Of a DNA stretch of 64,000 bases, positions 21,235 to 38,943 are shown piece after piece; position 1 is the stretch's first letter, and every line of letters begins with the position of its first letter. A model generated the notes under the pieces. It made no database searches and had not been told where the DNA came from. It saw nothing but the letters and a program-made list of their open reading frames with translations. Source of the stretch: Hydrangea macrophylla (taxonomy: Eukaryota > Streptophyta > Magnoliopsida > Cornales > Hydrangeaceae); assembly GCA_033977485.1 (NCBI GenBank), contig CM066985.1, forward strand, positions 75,645,045-75,709,044. Reading direction: 5' to 3'. The position numbers were made by a program, and so were the translations under genes.

Positions 21235-24013
21235 TGTAGACACCCCATTTTGTTAGCTATCAAATTTAGGAGACTCATAGCTTGGTGGTTCATAATGATC
21301 AAAAAAGACTAAAAAAGGACTCCTGAAAGTTAGTTCTATCACTTAAAATGCTCAGAATGACCAAAATGCCCCTTAAAGCCCAAAAAGTCCCTGATTTGGA
21401 CCAAACGTTCTGGAAACATGCTACGTCATCAGAAAAGTGATAAAATGAGTTTTGAAGCAAAATCAGATAAAATCGCCAGCTCCCAGAGACTCCCGGAAGC
21501 CTCGAAAGTTCCCAAAAAGTCCCCGTTGACCGGTTTGACCTAGGTTTAACCAGGTTTGACCGGAGTTTGACCGAAATCATCCAAATTCTCCAGAAAGTTT
21601 TGAGATCATTCTAGATCATGTGAAAAGTACTAAAATGAGTTTTAAAAGAAAATCGGACGAAAACGTCAACTCCTAGGAGCTCCCAGAGGTTCCCAGAACT
21701 TCTTGGAGATCCTAGGTTTAACCGATTTAACCTAAAAATTGACTTTGAAACAGGAGCGCCGTGTCATTTTTCAAACATTTTTCATGGATACTAGAGGTCA
21801 ATAGCTTTCCAATAGTATATCGCACATAATTTCAGAATTCAAAACGAATTTATTATGGATTTCCAAAGGTGAAAAAGACAATCAAATCGCCTTTTAAGCA
21901 AATACTGCAAAACTTTTCAAAGTGACCTGACTCTGAACTATTTTTTTAATGAAAAATAGACTCCATTACCTTTCCAACGGTCTATCCCAAGCTCAATTTA
22001 AAGTTCGTATGCATTTTCTGTGAATTTCGGATAAAATAGGGCCTTTTCGCGAATATTGAAACCTCTGGGGGCCTAAATATAATTTTTTGGGCATCTGAGG
22101 AGCAGTGCCGCGGCGACACTCAACCCCCATAGAATCCATTTTTGTAATTTATTTTGGGGGTTCAAATTGAATAATTGAAACCCAAAACGACGTAGTTTCT
22201 TGTTCACAGATGTTTGGGACTAATGGGAGCACTTTCTAAATCCCAAAACCACCCCAAATTGGTCTATATAAACCTCCCTTTGCTCTTCATTTTGGGGGGG
22301 GGGGGGCAAGTGCAAAGTTTGAGAAAGTTGTAGAGAGAAAGACATGTAGAGATAGGTTTAGAAGAGAGAAAGGGAGCTTCTCCCACTGATTTTCTATAAG
22401 AAAGTGAGTTCTAATCTTATTTTCTTCCATTATCTCTCATATACTTCACATTCAAATACCCCTCCAATCACCATTCTTGAGCATTTTTGAGTTAGGAAGC
22501 TACTTCGATGTTCAAATGTCAATATCTATGAGTGAAACACCAAGTTACAAGTCCAAAATCACATTGATTATCATCTATGGATTGCTTATTTGATTGTTTA
22601 CATACTATGTTCATCTCTTCTTACCTCATTTCTTTTTTATTTTTCTTTGATTACTTACATGCTTATCATCATCTAGATGACATGTTGTTTGAGGAGGGTG
22701 AATTCTTATGGATAGTAGCTCTTGACCTCAAAGACATGTTTGATGGATGATGATTTTATCTTCAATACATTCATATGTATTCTTGAAGTCATATTCTCAA
22801 ACAAAACTATATTTGTGGAAGAAATATTGGGTGTTCTTAATATGTGTTTGATGTTGATATTACAAGAGGTTATAATCTACATTTGATGTTGAAAATGTGA
22901 CTTCAAACCCCCTATTTCAAAACCCCTCTAAAACCCCAACATTTGGATTCCAAAAAAACAAACCTTGTTTTCTCAAGAAATCTTCAAAACAGTGAATGAC
23001 CTGAGTTCAAAGATTTCTCTAGAACTCAATACTCAATGTATGGTTGCAAGACTACTTGGAGAGTCTTCCTAACTCATTAGAGAACACCCCTGATTTTTGG
23101 TTTGGTTTGGAAACACTTGGAAGGGTTCCATTTTGGCCCAAACATTCATTACAGACATTCTGTTTTTACTGTCACAGCAGCTTGGTTGACTTTTAACTTG
23201 TTTTTCAGAAAACTTTTCCAAAAGAAGTGGTCCTAACTAATTTTTTCCTTGAACTTCAGTGTCTTAGGGAACTTTCTGTATAATATGGGCCTCTAGATGT
23301 TTTGTTTTCATTTTCTAATATGTTTCAACATTTCAGTCGACAGTACGGACTCTGTTTCTGAGTAACCTCTATTGTTTATATGATTTCTCTTAATCTGAAA
23401 TAGCTATTGACCTTCATGCATTCATGCATATTTTAGACTTCTAAGTCACTTTAGAAAGTCCATGTACACAAACGCACTACAACCTTTGCACATTTTAGGA
23501 TCAAACATTGCATCCATGCAAGATTTGGGGATTTTGTGACCCCTAATCTAAGAAGATTATAAGGAATGAACTTGATCACACGTCCATGCTTCCCCTCGAT
23601 CTAATCATCCTTTCTCATCCGTCCCAGGGATTGAGAGGTTTTCTTTTCCCAAAGATTAACATGCATCATTCTAGCTTGCTAAGCATATTTTGATCTCTTT
23701 GATTATTTGTTTCATGAACAATCCATGTCCCCTCCTAGATTAGGAAAACTTGATTACTTGATATGTGATTAGACAATTTTTCCTAAGTTTGTTTGTGTGA
23801 TATTTCACCTTTGCATTGTATGATATTTGGCTTACATCTTATGAATGATATCTTATCTTTTGATCTTCCATTTCAATTTTCTTATGAAATGTAATATACT
23901 ATCATAGTATTAATTGTCGACCAAACATAGTAAAAGATAATTATTTGGATGCTAATTGAGGCCCGTCAAGAGACATGGCGAGTTGAGAGTGTTTTAGTCT
24001 TGACAAAGGCTCC
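21235..24013 (+). repeat. Tat/Ogre-like 5' LTR, first part
   Basis: The LTR starts TGTAGACACCCC inside the RT of Gyp-B. This part is 2779 bp of non-coding DNA. The word CCCAGAG recurs with GTTTGACC and GTTTAACC motifs at 21460-21740, and a poly-G tract of about 14 lies at 22293-22306. A direct copy of GCTCC at 24009-24013 and at 63508-63512 marks where a later insertion split it. The remainder is at 63513-63732, giving a reconstructed length near 3.0 kb. Such long LTRs and the downstream primer-binding site are typical of Tat/Ogre elements. The rest of the element lies beyond the window. Confidence 0.7.
22264..22273 (+). promoter_or_regulatory. Candidate TATA box in the Tat-like LTR
   Basis: CTATATAAAC stands about 20 bp before the poly-G tract and a purine-rich leader. 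Its position inside a long LTR makes it the most plausible RNA polymerase II core promoter of this element. No other TATA-like word with this context was seen in the LTR. Confidence 0.45.
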
Positions 24014-24104
24014 TGTGAGATCCCGTCCCACATCGGATAAATATAAAAAAGTTAATCTGGTATATGTAATGCCCCAAGAGGTCCACTAGCCCAACAACTT
24101 GGAA
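24014..24104 (+). repeat. Orphan LTR 5' end adjoining Gyp-C
   Basis: These 91 bp begin TGTGAGATCCCGTCCCACAT, a typical LTR start of another gypsy family. They lie between the split Tat-like LTR and the first base of the Gyp-C LTR. The 3' LTR of Gyp-C at 60302 lacks them and is preceded by a normal polypurine tract. GCTCC directly precedes this segment and directly follows the 3' end of Gyp-C at 63507. Confidence 0.6.
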
Positions 24105-24207
24105 TGTAACACCCGCGAATTTCAAAAGAATAATAAAATATATATATAATGATAATAAAAATTGGTATCTTGTTATTATTTGATTAAGATTATATATATA
24201 TATATAT
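24105..24207 (+). repeat. Gyp-C 5' LTR, piece 1
   Basis: These 103 bp match the start of the 3' LTR at 60302 up to the (TA)n tract. Cop-A inserted there with the target duplication TATAT (24203-24207). Confidence 0.9.
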
Positions 24208-24359
24208 TGTTAGATATTAGTCTTTTGTTTTTTTATGTTTACTTAGTTTATGTTTAGTCTATGGGTCTTAATGTAATATTTGGTTCTTGTTATTCTTAAT
24301 AATATAAAAGGGTAGAACACATTGTTCAACCCTAAGCTTCACAAAATATCTTGTTGACA
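24208..24359 (+). repeat. Cop-A 5' LTR (152 bp)
   Basis: It starts TGTTAGATATTAG and ends TTGTTGACA. An ATATAAAAG word near 24302 is a candidate TATA box. LTRs this short are unusual for a plant copia element but typical of a few lineages. Confidence 0.93.
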
Positions 24360-24372
24360 TGGTATCAAAGCC
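24360..24372 (+). promoter_or_regulatory. Cop-A primer-binding site
   Basis: TGGTATCAAAGCC directly follows the LTR. It differs by one base from the usual initiator tRNA-Met site. A (CAC)n run at about 24393-24424 follows in the leader. Confidence 0.85.
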
Positions 24373-24952
24373 ATTCATGTCCACCATGCCCTAACACCCA
24401 CCACCACCACCACCACCACCACCATTACCCATCCACATCCTGTGCCACCACCACCACTGCCCACCCACACTTGCGTGACCACCCCAGGCCATCCAGGGCC
24501 TGCGCCGCAGCCCCTACACCAGCAAATCCATGCGCCGCAGCCCCCCCTCCTCCAGCAGAACCCTAGCCGCACCTTCTTGTCCTCTCACCCAACCAAGCCA
24601 AACCCTATACAGCCCTATTCCATCGCAGCCGAGCCCCATACACCATAACCCTAGCCCATCCGAACCTCTATACTCCATCCTACATCCTCACTGATTGTTC
24701 TATGCAGCTGTGAACTTGCTACATCACCTTTATATCTTCTTATTTTTTTTCGGATCGATTCTTCACCTCCACATCATTACGTGGTCTTCGATTTGATTGA
24801 CGTTTAATTTCAGCCTCTTTTTTGGGTCCTTTTATGGACCACAGATCAGCCTTGTGCTGATTCGTATGCCTTAAAAGTCCCAAGTTGGTTCCCTGCCTTC
24901 GTTTTTTTTTTTGGTGTGATTATTGTGGGTGTTTCCCTCGCTTGTTGGTACC

Positions 24953-27900
24953 ATGGTAGACGATAAGATTACGTCACCTGGAGATACTCAACAGCCTCAG
25001 ATGAGCCAGTTGGTTGCTCCCCAAGACAACCCAACTCTTAAAATCACAACCTCTTTGTTCAATGGCCAGAATTATGTACCTTGGTCACAGCCAGTTCTTC
25101 TCTACTTGGAAGGGAAAGCGAAGGAGGGATATATTGATGGGACTATTCAAGCACCGACTGTTGCTGATGAGAGTTTTGCTAAGTGGAAAGTTGAGAATGC
25201 TCTTGTTTGCGCATGGCTAATCCATTCTATGATACCCGAAATTGGTGAAGGTTTTCTGGGCATGACTACAGCCCGGGATATTTGGGATACAGTGGCTCAT
25301 ACTTACTCCCGTAAGGGCAATTATGCTCAGGAGTTTGAGCTCTCTCGGGTGATTGATAGCTCGGAACATGGGACTATCAAGGTTATTCAGTACTGCACTT
25401 TTCTCACTACCCAGTGGAAACGTGTTGATCATCTTCAGGACTATCATCCGGCTTGTCCTTAGGCTGTTATTAGGTATCAGAAACTTCTCGAGAAGCAACG
25501 GGTATTCAAGTTTCTCAAAGGGCTTAATTCCGAGTATGACTCTGTTCGTAGTAGGGTACTTGGGATGGAGGCTCTTCCCACGCTTCGGGAAGTTTTTGCT
25601 TTTGTTCAAAACGAGGAGAGTCGTCGTTCTACTATGCTTCCAGCTACTTCTACTGATCGCTCTGCCCTTGTTTCTGCTCCTTCTTCAGAGGGCCCTCCAC
25701 CGCCTCATGGTACACCTTCTCTGAGTGGGTCTGACTCTTCTGAGAGGTCACAGAAATTATGTGATTATTGCAACCGCTGTGGACATGTTCGGGCTACTTG
25801 TTGGAGTCTACATGGTCGTCCACCCGGGACACGTGGAGGTCGCTCTGGTGGTCATGGAGGACGTGGTGGCCATGGAGGTCAATCTCGAGCTCACCATACC
25901 GAGGTTATTGATGTCACAGACTCCGGGTCCACAGCTCAGCCTGGGATATCTCCATCCGCCCCTTTGTCCACCACGGAGTATGAGGATGCTTTACGTGGTT
26001 TAGATGCTCTTCGTAGCCTGATGACTCGTCACTCTCAGTCTACTCCCACAAGTGCTTCCACCTCATTTGCCCAGATAGGTAACTTAGTACACTCTGCCAT
26101 AGCATGTTTGTCTCGCTCATCGCCGCCTTGGATTATTGATTCTGGTGCTTCAGATCATTCGTCTAGTTTATCCAATTTGTTTTCTGTGTATACTCCATCT
26201 TCAGGTCTCAAAAAAATTCGTATTGCCGATGGCACCTTTTCTTCTATTTCAGGAAAAGGTGTCATTCATGCCACTTCATCTCTCCCACTATCTTCTGTAT
26301 TACATGTTCCGAGTATTACTTCTAATCTTTTATCTATTAGCCGTATCACTCGTGATCTTCATTGCAGTGTAACTTTTTTACCTTCCCATTGTGTTTTTCA
26401 GGACCTTACCACACGGAGGACGATTGGCAGTGGTAGAAAGGAGCATGGTCTTTACCTGTTGGATGTAGGCACCAAAGGAGCACACCACACTATAGTTTCT
26501 GAGAATAAGTCTGCAGATATTTGGCTTTGGTATAAGAGATTAGGCCACCCCTCCTTTTGTTTACTTAAGCATTTATTTCCTGCTTTACTTGTTAATAAAG
26601 ATGTTTCAGAATATTTATGTGAGTCATGTGAACTTGGGAAACATCACCGGGCATCTTTTGCGCCGAGTATTAATAAAAGTTTAGCTCCTTTTATTTTGGT
26701 ACACTTTGATGTATGGGGTCCCTCTCTTATTTTGTCTCTAAAAGGCTATCGTTGGTTGGTTAGCTTTGTTGATGATTATTCACGTACCACATGGATTTAC
26801 CTGATGAAAAATAAAAGTGAAGTTGTATCAATTTTCAAAAACTTCTATCAAATGGTATTGACACAATTTGGGAAGGGAATTCAAATACTCCGTTCTGATC
26901 AAGGGGTAGAGTACATATATTTGAGTCTAGGAGAGTTTTTTTCTTCAAAAGGGATTATCTATCAGACGTCTTGCACTGACATCCCACAACAAAATGGGGT
27001 AGCAGAGCGCAAGAATCGTCACTTGCTTAATGTTGCTCATTCTATGCTTTTCACGGCTAATGCTCCCAAGTCATATTGGGGTGATGCAGTCCTTACGGTT
27101 GCATACCTCATTAATCGACTGCCCACTCAAGTTCTCAAAAAATAGGCTCCCATTGAACTCTTATCTGCCTCTTCTTCGTCTCTTTTTTCGATTCCTCCTC
27201 GGATCTTTGGGAGTCTCTGTTTTGTCCACAATCACTCCCCTACTCGTGGGAAATTAGATCCTAGGGCTCTTAAATGAGTCTTTGTGGGTTACTCTCCTAC
27301 CTAGAAAGGCTACAAGTGCTATCATCTTGAGTCTAAGAAGTGGTATGTGTCTATGGATGTCACATTCCATGAGTCTGTTCCTTTTTTTGAACCTTCCAAG
27401 ACACCTCTTCAGGGGGAACATCAGAGTGAAGAGATTCTTGGTACTTTACCGGCAATTCCTATTGTTCCTATTAGTGTGTCACCTCATAAAGGGAAGGAAA
27501 CTGGAAATGTGGAAGTAGAGGAAGTGATGGAAGTTGAGCCAAGTACTCCTAAACAGGGAGAGGTGTTACCAAAGGAAAAAGAATCGTTGGTTTATTCCAA
27601 GGGTATATGGAGTAAGAGAAGAAACAAAGAGGTTGAGACCAATGCTCCTATTCCCCTACTGCCATCTACTCCAACTGGTGAGGCTCCAATAGACCTTGAT
27701 TGTGATTAAGGTAATCTAAATAACTCCTTACCTGTTGAGTCTAATGATCTTGATGTTCCTATTGCTGTCCGTAAGGGTGTTAGATCATGTACTCAGCACC
27801 CTATTTCAAATTTTGTGTCCTATTCTCACTTATCTTCTGCTTACCATGTCTTTCTTTCAAGTATTGCCTCTATTGTTGTACCTAATCGTGTTCAGGATGC

Positions 27901-29235
27901 TCTCAATGATCCCAAGTGGAAACATGCTATGGATGAGAAGATGAGTGCTCTTCACAAGAATGGTACTTGGGAGTTGACTAAGTTGCCTATGGGTAAAAGA
28001 ACTCTGGGGTGCAAGTGGGTGTATATAGTGAAGCATAGAGCAGATGGTTCAGTTGAGAGGTTTAAAGCCCGTCTCGTTGCCAAAGGATTCACCCAGACTT
28101 ATGGGGTGGATTATCAGGAGACGTTTGCACCAGTGGCTAAGATAAATTCTGTCAAGATCCTTCTATCTCTAGCAGCTAACCGGGACTGGCCACTTCACTA
28201 GTTTGATGTTAAAAATGCCTTTTTGCATGGTGACTTGGAAGAAGAGGTGTATATGGACATTCCTCCAGGATTTGAGAGCCACAAAACTGAAGGAAAGGTG
28301 TGCAGGTTAAAAAAGGCCTTGTATGGCCTTAAGCAGTCTCCAAGGGCATGGTTTGAGAGACTCACTCAGGCTATGTGCAGATATGGTTTTAAACAAAGTC
28401 AGGCTGACCACACATTATTTATCAAACATTCCTTGCAGGGTAAGACTACAGCTCTCATTGTGTACGTGAATGATATTGTCCTCACAGGTGATGACTTTGA
28501 GGAAATGCAGCATCTCAAGGGATATATGGCAAAGGAGTTTGAAATTAAGGATCTAGGAGAACTGAAATACTTTCTTGGGATTGAAGTTGCGAGGTCTAAA
28601 CATGGGATCTTTATCTCTCAAAGGAAGTATATTCTTGATCTTCTAAGTGAGACTGGTATGCTTGGAAGTAGAGTATGTGATACTCCTATTGAGTTCAACC
28701 AAAAACTAAGTGATGACAGCAGTGGAGCAATGGTTGACAGGGGGAGATATCAAAGACTCATTGGGAAGCTTATTTATCTCTCCCATACACGTCCTGATAT
28801 TGCCTTTGCTGTAAGTATAGTAAGTCAGTTCATGTATGCACCTCGGGAATCACATATGGATGCAGTTTACCGGATCTTGAGGTACCTTAAGTCTGCTCCT
28901 GGCAAAGGTTTATACTTCGGGAAATATGATCATCTCAGAGCTAAGGCTTACACTGATGCCGATTGGGCAGGTTCTGTGACAGATAGGCGGTCTACTTCAG
29001 GATACTGCACTTTTGTGGGAGGCAATCTTGTTAGTTGGAGAAGTAAAAAACAAAATGTGGTTGCTAGATCAAGTGCTGAAGCCGAATTTAGAGCTATGGC
29101 TCAAGGTGTATGTGAGCTCTTATGGGTCAAGTTATTGTTGAAAGACTTAAAACTAGAGATTGGTGATTCAATGAAGTTGTACTGTGATAGTAAGGCCACC
29201 ATTAGTATTGCACACAATCCAGTACAACATGATAG
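24953..29235 (+). pseudogene. Cop-A gag-pol with six nonsense codons
   Basis: ATG 24953 is the likely start, although an in-frame ATG lies at 24923. One frame runs throughout. Gag has a C-x2-C-x4-H-x4-C knuckle at 25760-25801. The protease motif D-S-G-A-S is at 26138. The GAG-pre-integrase His/Cys region is at about 26520-26660, and the integrase core with its D, D, E residues at 26700-27030. RT runs from about 27890 to 28560 and RNase H from about 28930. Stops are TAG 25460, TAG 27143, TGA 27275, TAG 27302, TAA 27707 and TAG 28199, with no frameshift. The RT catalytic motif reads Y-V-N-D (28463-28474) in place of Y-V-D-D. The frame is cut at 29235 by Gyp-D and resumes at 38749. Confidence 0.9.
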
Positions 29236-31567
29236 TGTGAGACCTAGAACCAAATAGGGTGATTTAAATTAATTAGTAAAGCGAAAATGATGAAAAAAAA
29301 ATTATATATATATATTTATTTTATTTATTATATATATATATATTTTTTTGGGCATTTATATTTGTGAAATGGGGGTTTATATTGTTAAGGTTTGATATCT
29401 TGGGGTCCTAAGATGATATGGGGAAGTTGGGAACTCAAGTGCATGTTTTAAGAAGTGTTGGGGTGTTAAACATAATTTTTAAAAAGTTGAAAAACAGTTT
29501 TTAGGAGACAACGTTAGTCTCATTTTTTTCTTCATCTTAGAGGGTTTAGAAGAAGAAAAAAAAAGAAAGAAAAGAGAGAAGAAGAACAAGAGTTTGAAGA
29601 AAGTGAAGATTTAACAATCAAAACTTCATTTGAGCATCATTTTTTCAAGTTGCAAAGGAAAGTACAAGTGTGTAAGTCTCTCTCTCTCTCTCTATGGTTC
29701 TTTGTAATTGGGTTTATAGATTTTGGTTTTTGTAAACTGAAATTAGATGTTTAAATTCATGTTTAGACTTTGCTAAGATGATTCTTGGGTTATATATATG
29801 ATGTAGTATGAATCCTACATGACAAATTTGAGTTTTGAGGAAGTTTGAAAAATGGGTTTTTTTGAGGGTTTGGAAAAAATCCGAAAATTGAAAGTTTGGG
29901 TGTTTGATTTTGTTGGGTTTTGGAGTTGTTTGAGTGTTTATATATGCTTTATATACCATTGGAATCCTTGGTTTCAAGTTTGGTAAAGATTGGTTGTGAA
30001 TTGGGGGTTTCACCATTGTTGTGTTCTTGAAGCTTTCAAGAGCTTGAAGAAGAACTTTTGGGTATTTTTGCAAATCTGAAAATTGGTTTGAAATTGGGTA
30101 TTTTTTTGAGTTTGATAGATGGAATGATGAAGTTGGGATATATTCTTGAATGGTAGAAGTGACTTGTGGGTTGGAAATTCATTAAATTCATGAAATTCTT
30201 GATTTTGGGTTGTTTTGGGTCTTGGTATTAAAAAAAAAATAAAACAGGGGCTGCTTTAAAAATATTTAAAATTGGCTTGTGAAATCAATATTTAAGTGTG
30301 ATTTTGATTATAAATTATGCATATTAGCCTATATATGCGATAGAACTTAATTATGTAAGATTTCAGGTTCAGAGGCAAGTGGAAGCGCCCCGAAAGAGCC
30401 GTCGGAGCGAGCGGAGTAAATCGTTGCACTTATTTTCATAAAGACTCGAGGTGGGTTTTCTAGAAACCGTAATAATGTAGTATGGACATTGTTGGTTGAG
30501 TTTATATTTTGTTGAATGGAATTCGTAAGTGGGTTGTATGAAATACATACATTGAGCATGGCACAAATATTATATGTCATGCACGTGCATAGCGAAAGCG
30601 ATAAAAATCCAAGTAGCGAAACTTGGAAACGGCCAAAAGAGCCGAGCGAAATGGGCCCGGGTGTGTGTGTCATTTCATTTATGGGAATGCATTGCATTAG
30701 CGCACATGTTAGTTGAAATTACTTGAATGCGGATTGTGTGTTGACTTGAATGTTTTTATTTCATTATTTTGGTTTTCTAGCTGTGAGCCAAGGGTTGCTC
30801 ACACCCACACAGGCCTTTTTGCAGGTACTGCGGTGTAGATGCCACTGCCATGAGTCTCGAGTCGTTGTGTACGTTTAGGATGTATACGCGTCATTTTGGA
30901 TTGGCACGTTGGAGTTGTAAACGTTTGTATTAAACTTAGGTTGTTAATGGATTTATGTATGTGAACTTTGGTTGAAGATTTAAGTAATGTTTATGATGTA
31001 AATGTTTGAGGTTGGGTTGGTATATATTTGGATTTTTGATATCAGGTTAGTACGGACATGGTGTTGATGGTTTCGTGCGATTGTTTTGGAATTTCCAGAT
31101 TTGTGAAACATGTTGCATTCTTGAGAAATCCATGTTTTAATCTTGGTCTAAGAAAGATGAATTTGTTTATGGTGATGTTTGTTGTGTATTAGAGGCCTAA
31201 AATATTGTGTTTGAAGTGAATTGAAATATCCCTTTGAGTTGGAAGTTTGGTGGTTTTAAAAATGGAGTTTTGTGGCTTAAGCCAAGAAAAAAAAATAATA
31301 ATAATATTAATAACAAATATTGATACATTGGCTTTTACGAAAACAGGCACAGTTTTCTCTAGAAAACTCGAAACTGCACACCGCTCGAACCGTTAAAACC
31401 GTGTTTCAAATATTCTCTTTTTGATATTATATTTGGGCAAAAATTTTAAAGTGACCTTTTTGCCCTTGGGATTAAGTTTTGGCATAGACTTTATTTAGTA
31501 GTTTTTTTTATTTGTGTTTAGCGGGGTTTTCGCGAGCGTTCCGGCCACAGCGGGTCGGGGCGCTACA
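29236..31567 (+). repeat. Gyp-D 5' LTR (2332 bp)
   Basis: It starts TGTGAGACCTAG and ends GGGGCGCTACA. A (CT)n run lies at about 29678-29693. The minus-strand open frame at 30347-30697 recurs in the 3' LTR. It has no domain and is not considered a gene. Confidence 0.95.
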
Positions 31568-31570
31568 GTT

Positions 31571-31583
31571 TGGTATCAGAGCC
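31571..31583 (+). promoter_or_regulatory. Gyp-D primer-binding site
   Basis: TGGTATCAGAGCC, complementary to initiator tRNA-Met, lies 3 bp after the LTR end. Confidence 0.9.
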
Positions 31584-31643
31584 TAGGTTTATAGGTTCTG
31601 TATGTGTTGTTGTCATTGTGTTTAGGTCATGGCCGTGGATTAG

Positions 31644-36378
<4,735 letters not shown>

Positions 36379-36380
<2 letters not shown>

Positions 36381-36396
36381 TTTCGGGGACGAAATT
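36379..36396 (+). promoter_or_regulatory. Conserved hairpin before the Gyp-D polypurine tract
   Basis: AATTTCG and CGAAATT form a perfect 7-bp stem around the loop GGGA, a GNRA-type tetraloop. It overlaps the gag-pol stop codon region. The same hairpin occurs in Gyp-C at 60266. Confidence 0.75.
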
Positions 36397-36403
36397 TATT
36401 TTA

Positions 36404-36416
36404 ACGGGGGGAGAGT
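36404..36416 (+). promoter_or_regulatory. Gyp-D polypurine tract
   Basis: The G-rich run ACGGGGGGAGAGT directly precedes the 3' LTR start at 36417. It primes plus-strand synthesis. Confidence 0.85.
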
Positions 36417-38748
36417 TGTGAGACCTAGAACCAAATAGGGTGATTTAAATTAATTAGTAAAGCGAAAATGATGAAAAAAAAATTATATATATATTTATTT
36501 TATTTATTATATAATTTTTTTTTTTGGGCATTTATATTTGTGAAATGGGGGTTTATATTGTTAAGGTTTGATATCTTGGGGTCCTAAGATGATATGGGGA
36601 AGTTGGGAACTCAAGTGCATGTTTTAAGAAGTGTTGGGGTGTTAAACATAATTTTTAAAAAGTTGAAAAACAGTTTTTAGGAGACAACGTTAGTCTCATT
36701 TTTTTCTTCATCTTAGAGGGTTTAGAAGAAGAAAAAAAAAAGAAAAAAAAGAGAGAAGAAGAACAAGAGTTTGAAGAAAGTGAAGATTTAACAATCAAAA
36801 CTTCATTTGAGCATCATTTTTTCAAGTTGCAAAGGAAAGTACAAGTGGGTAAGTCTCTCTCTCTCTCTCTATGGTTCTTTGTAATTGGGTTTATAGATTT
36901 TGGTTTTTGTAAACTGAAATTAGATGTTTAAATTCATGTTTAGACTTTGCTAAGATGATTCTTGGGTTATATATATGATGTAGTATGAATCCTACATGAC
37001 AAATTTGAGTTTTGAGGAAGTTTGAAAAATGGGTTTTTTTTTAGGGTTTGTAAAAAATCCGAAAATTGAAAGTTTGGGTGTTTGATTTTTGTTGGGTTTT
37101 GGAGTTGTTTGAGTGTTTATATATGCTTTATATACCATTGGAATCCTTGATTTCAAGTTTGGTAAAGATTGGTTGTGAATTGGGGGTTTCACCATTGTTG
37201 TGTTCTTGAAGCTTTCAAGAGCTTGAAGAAGAACTTTTGGGTATTTTTGCAAATCTGAAAATTGGTTTGAAATTGGGTATTTTTTTGAGTTTGATAGATG
37301 GAATGATGAAGTTGGGATATATTCTTGAATGGTAGAAGTGACTTGTGGGTTGAAAATTCATTAAATTCATGAAATTCTTGATTTTGGGTTGTTTTGGGTC
37401 TTGGTATTAAAAATAAAATAAAACAGGGGCTGCTTTAAAAATAATTAAAATTGGCTTGTGAAATCAATATTTAAGTGTGATTTTGATTATAAATTATGCA
37501 TATTAGCCTATATATGCGATAGAACTTAATTATGTAAGATTTCAGGTTCAGAGGCAAGTGGAAGCGCCCCGAAAGAGCCGTCGGAGCGAGCGGAGTAAAT
37601 CGTTGCACTTATTTTCATAAAGACTCGAGGTGGGTTTTCTAGAAACCGTAATAATGTAGTATGGACATTGTTGGTTGAGTTTATATTTTGTTGAATGGAA
37701 TTCGTAAGTGGGTTGTATGAAATACATACATTGAGCATGGCACAAATATTATATGTCATGCACGTGCATAGCGAAAGCGATAAAAATCCAAGTAGCGAAA
37801 CTTGGAAACGGCCAAAAGAGCCGAGCGAAATGGGCCCGGGTGTGTGTGTCATTTCATTTATGGGAATGCATTGCATTAGCGCACATGTTAGTTGAAATTA
37901 CTTGAATGCGGATTGTGTGTTGACTTGAATGTTTTTATTTCATTATTTTGGTTTTCTAGCTGTGAGCCAAGGGTTGCTCACACCCACACAGGCCTTTTTG
38001 CAGGTACTGCGGTGTAGACGCCACTGCCATGAGTCTCGAGTCGTTGTGTACGTTTAGGATGTATACGCGTCATTTTGGATTGGCACGTTGGAGTTGTAAA
38101 CGTTTGTATTAAACTTAGGTTGTTAATGGATTTATGTATGTGAACTTTGGTTGAAGATTTAAGTAATGTTTATGATGTAAATGTTTGAGGTTGGGTTGGT
38201 ATATATTTGGATTTTTGATATCAGGTTAGTACGGACATGGTGTTGATGGTTTCGTGCGATTGTTTTGGAATTTCCAGATTTGTGAAACATGTTGCATTCT
38301 TGAGAAATCCATGTTTTAATCTTGGTCTAAGAAAGATGAATTTGTTTATGGTGATGTTTGTTGTGTATTAGAGGCCTAAAATATTGTGTTTGAAGTGAAT
38401 TGAAATATCCCTTTGAGTTGGAAGTTTGGTGGTTTTAAAAATGGAGTTTTGTGGCTTAAGCCAAGAAAAAAAAAATAATAATAATATTAATAACAAATAT
38501 TGATACATTGGCTTTTACGAAAACATACACAGTTTTCTCTAGAAAACTCGAAACTGCACACCGCTCGAACCGTTAAAACCGTGTTTCAAATATTCTCTTT
38601 TTGATATTATATTTGGGCAAAAATTTTAAAGTTACCTTTTTGCCCTTGGGATTAAGTTTTGGCATAGACTTTATTTAGTAGTTTTTTTTTATTTGTGTTT
38701 AGCGGGGTTTTCGCGAGCGTTCCGGCCACAGCGGGTCGGGGCGCTATA
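36417..38748 (+). repeat. Gyp-D 3' LTR (2332 bp)
   Basis: It is almost identical to the 5' LTR. Its last bases read GCGCTATA instead of GCGCTACA, a C-to-T change in the terminal CA. Confidence 0.95.
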
Positions 38749-38883
38749 GATAGGACTAAGCACGTTGAGGTTGACACGCATTTCATCAAAGAGAATCTGA
38801 ATAATAAAACTATCTGCACTCCGTTTGTGAAAAGTTGTGATCAACTAGCGGATATTCTTACTAAGGGAGTTGGTTCTAGATAA
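38749..38883 (+). pseudogene. Cop-A RNase H C-terminus, resumed after Gyp-D
   Basis: After the second GATAG copy the copia frame continues with the conserved RNase H tail (D-R-T-K-H-V-E-V-D, then Q-L-A-D-I-L-T-K) and stops at 38881. Its position shows that Gyp-D interrupted a continuous gene. A G-rich polypurine tract (TTGAGGGGGAG, 38933-38943) follows. Confidence 0.9.
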
Positions 38884-38932
38884 TTTCATGATATGTTAAC
38901 AAGCTGGGATTAAGGGACATCTTTGTACCAGC

Positions 38933-38943
38933 TTGAGGGGGAG
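38933..38943 (+). promoter_or_regulatory. Cop-A polypurine tract
   Basis: TTGAGGGGGAG lies immediately before the 3' LTR. Confidence 0.85.

Noticed and set aside
30347..30697. 116-residue minus-strand frame, repeated at 37526-37876
   Set aside because: It lies in both Gyp-D LTRs and is duplicated only because the LTR is; no domain or codon bias supports a gene.
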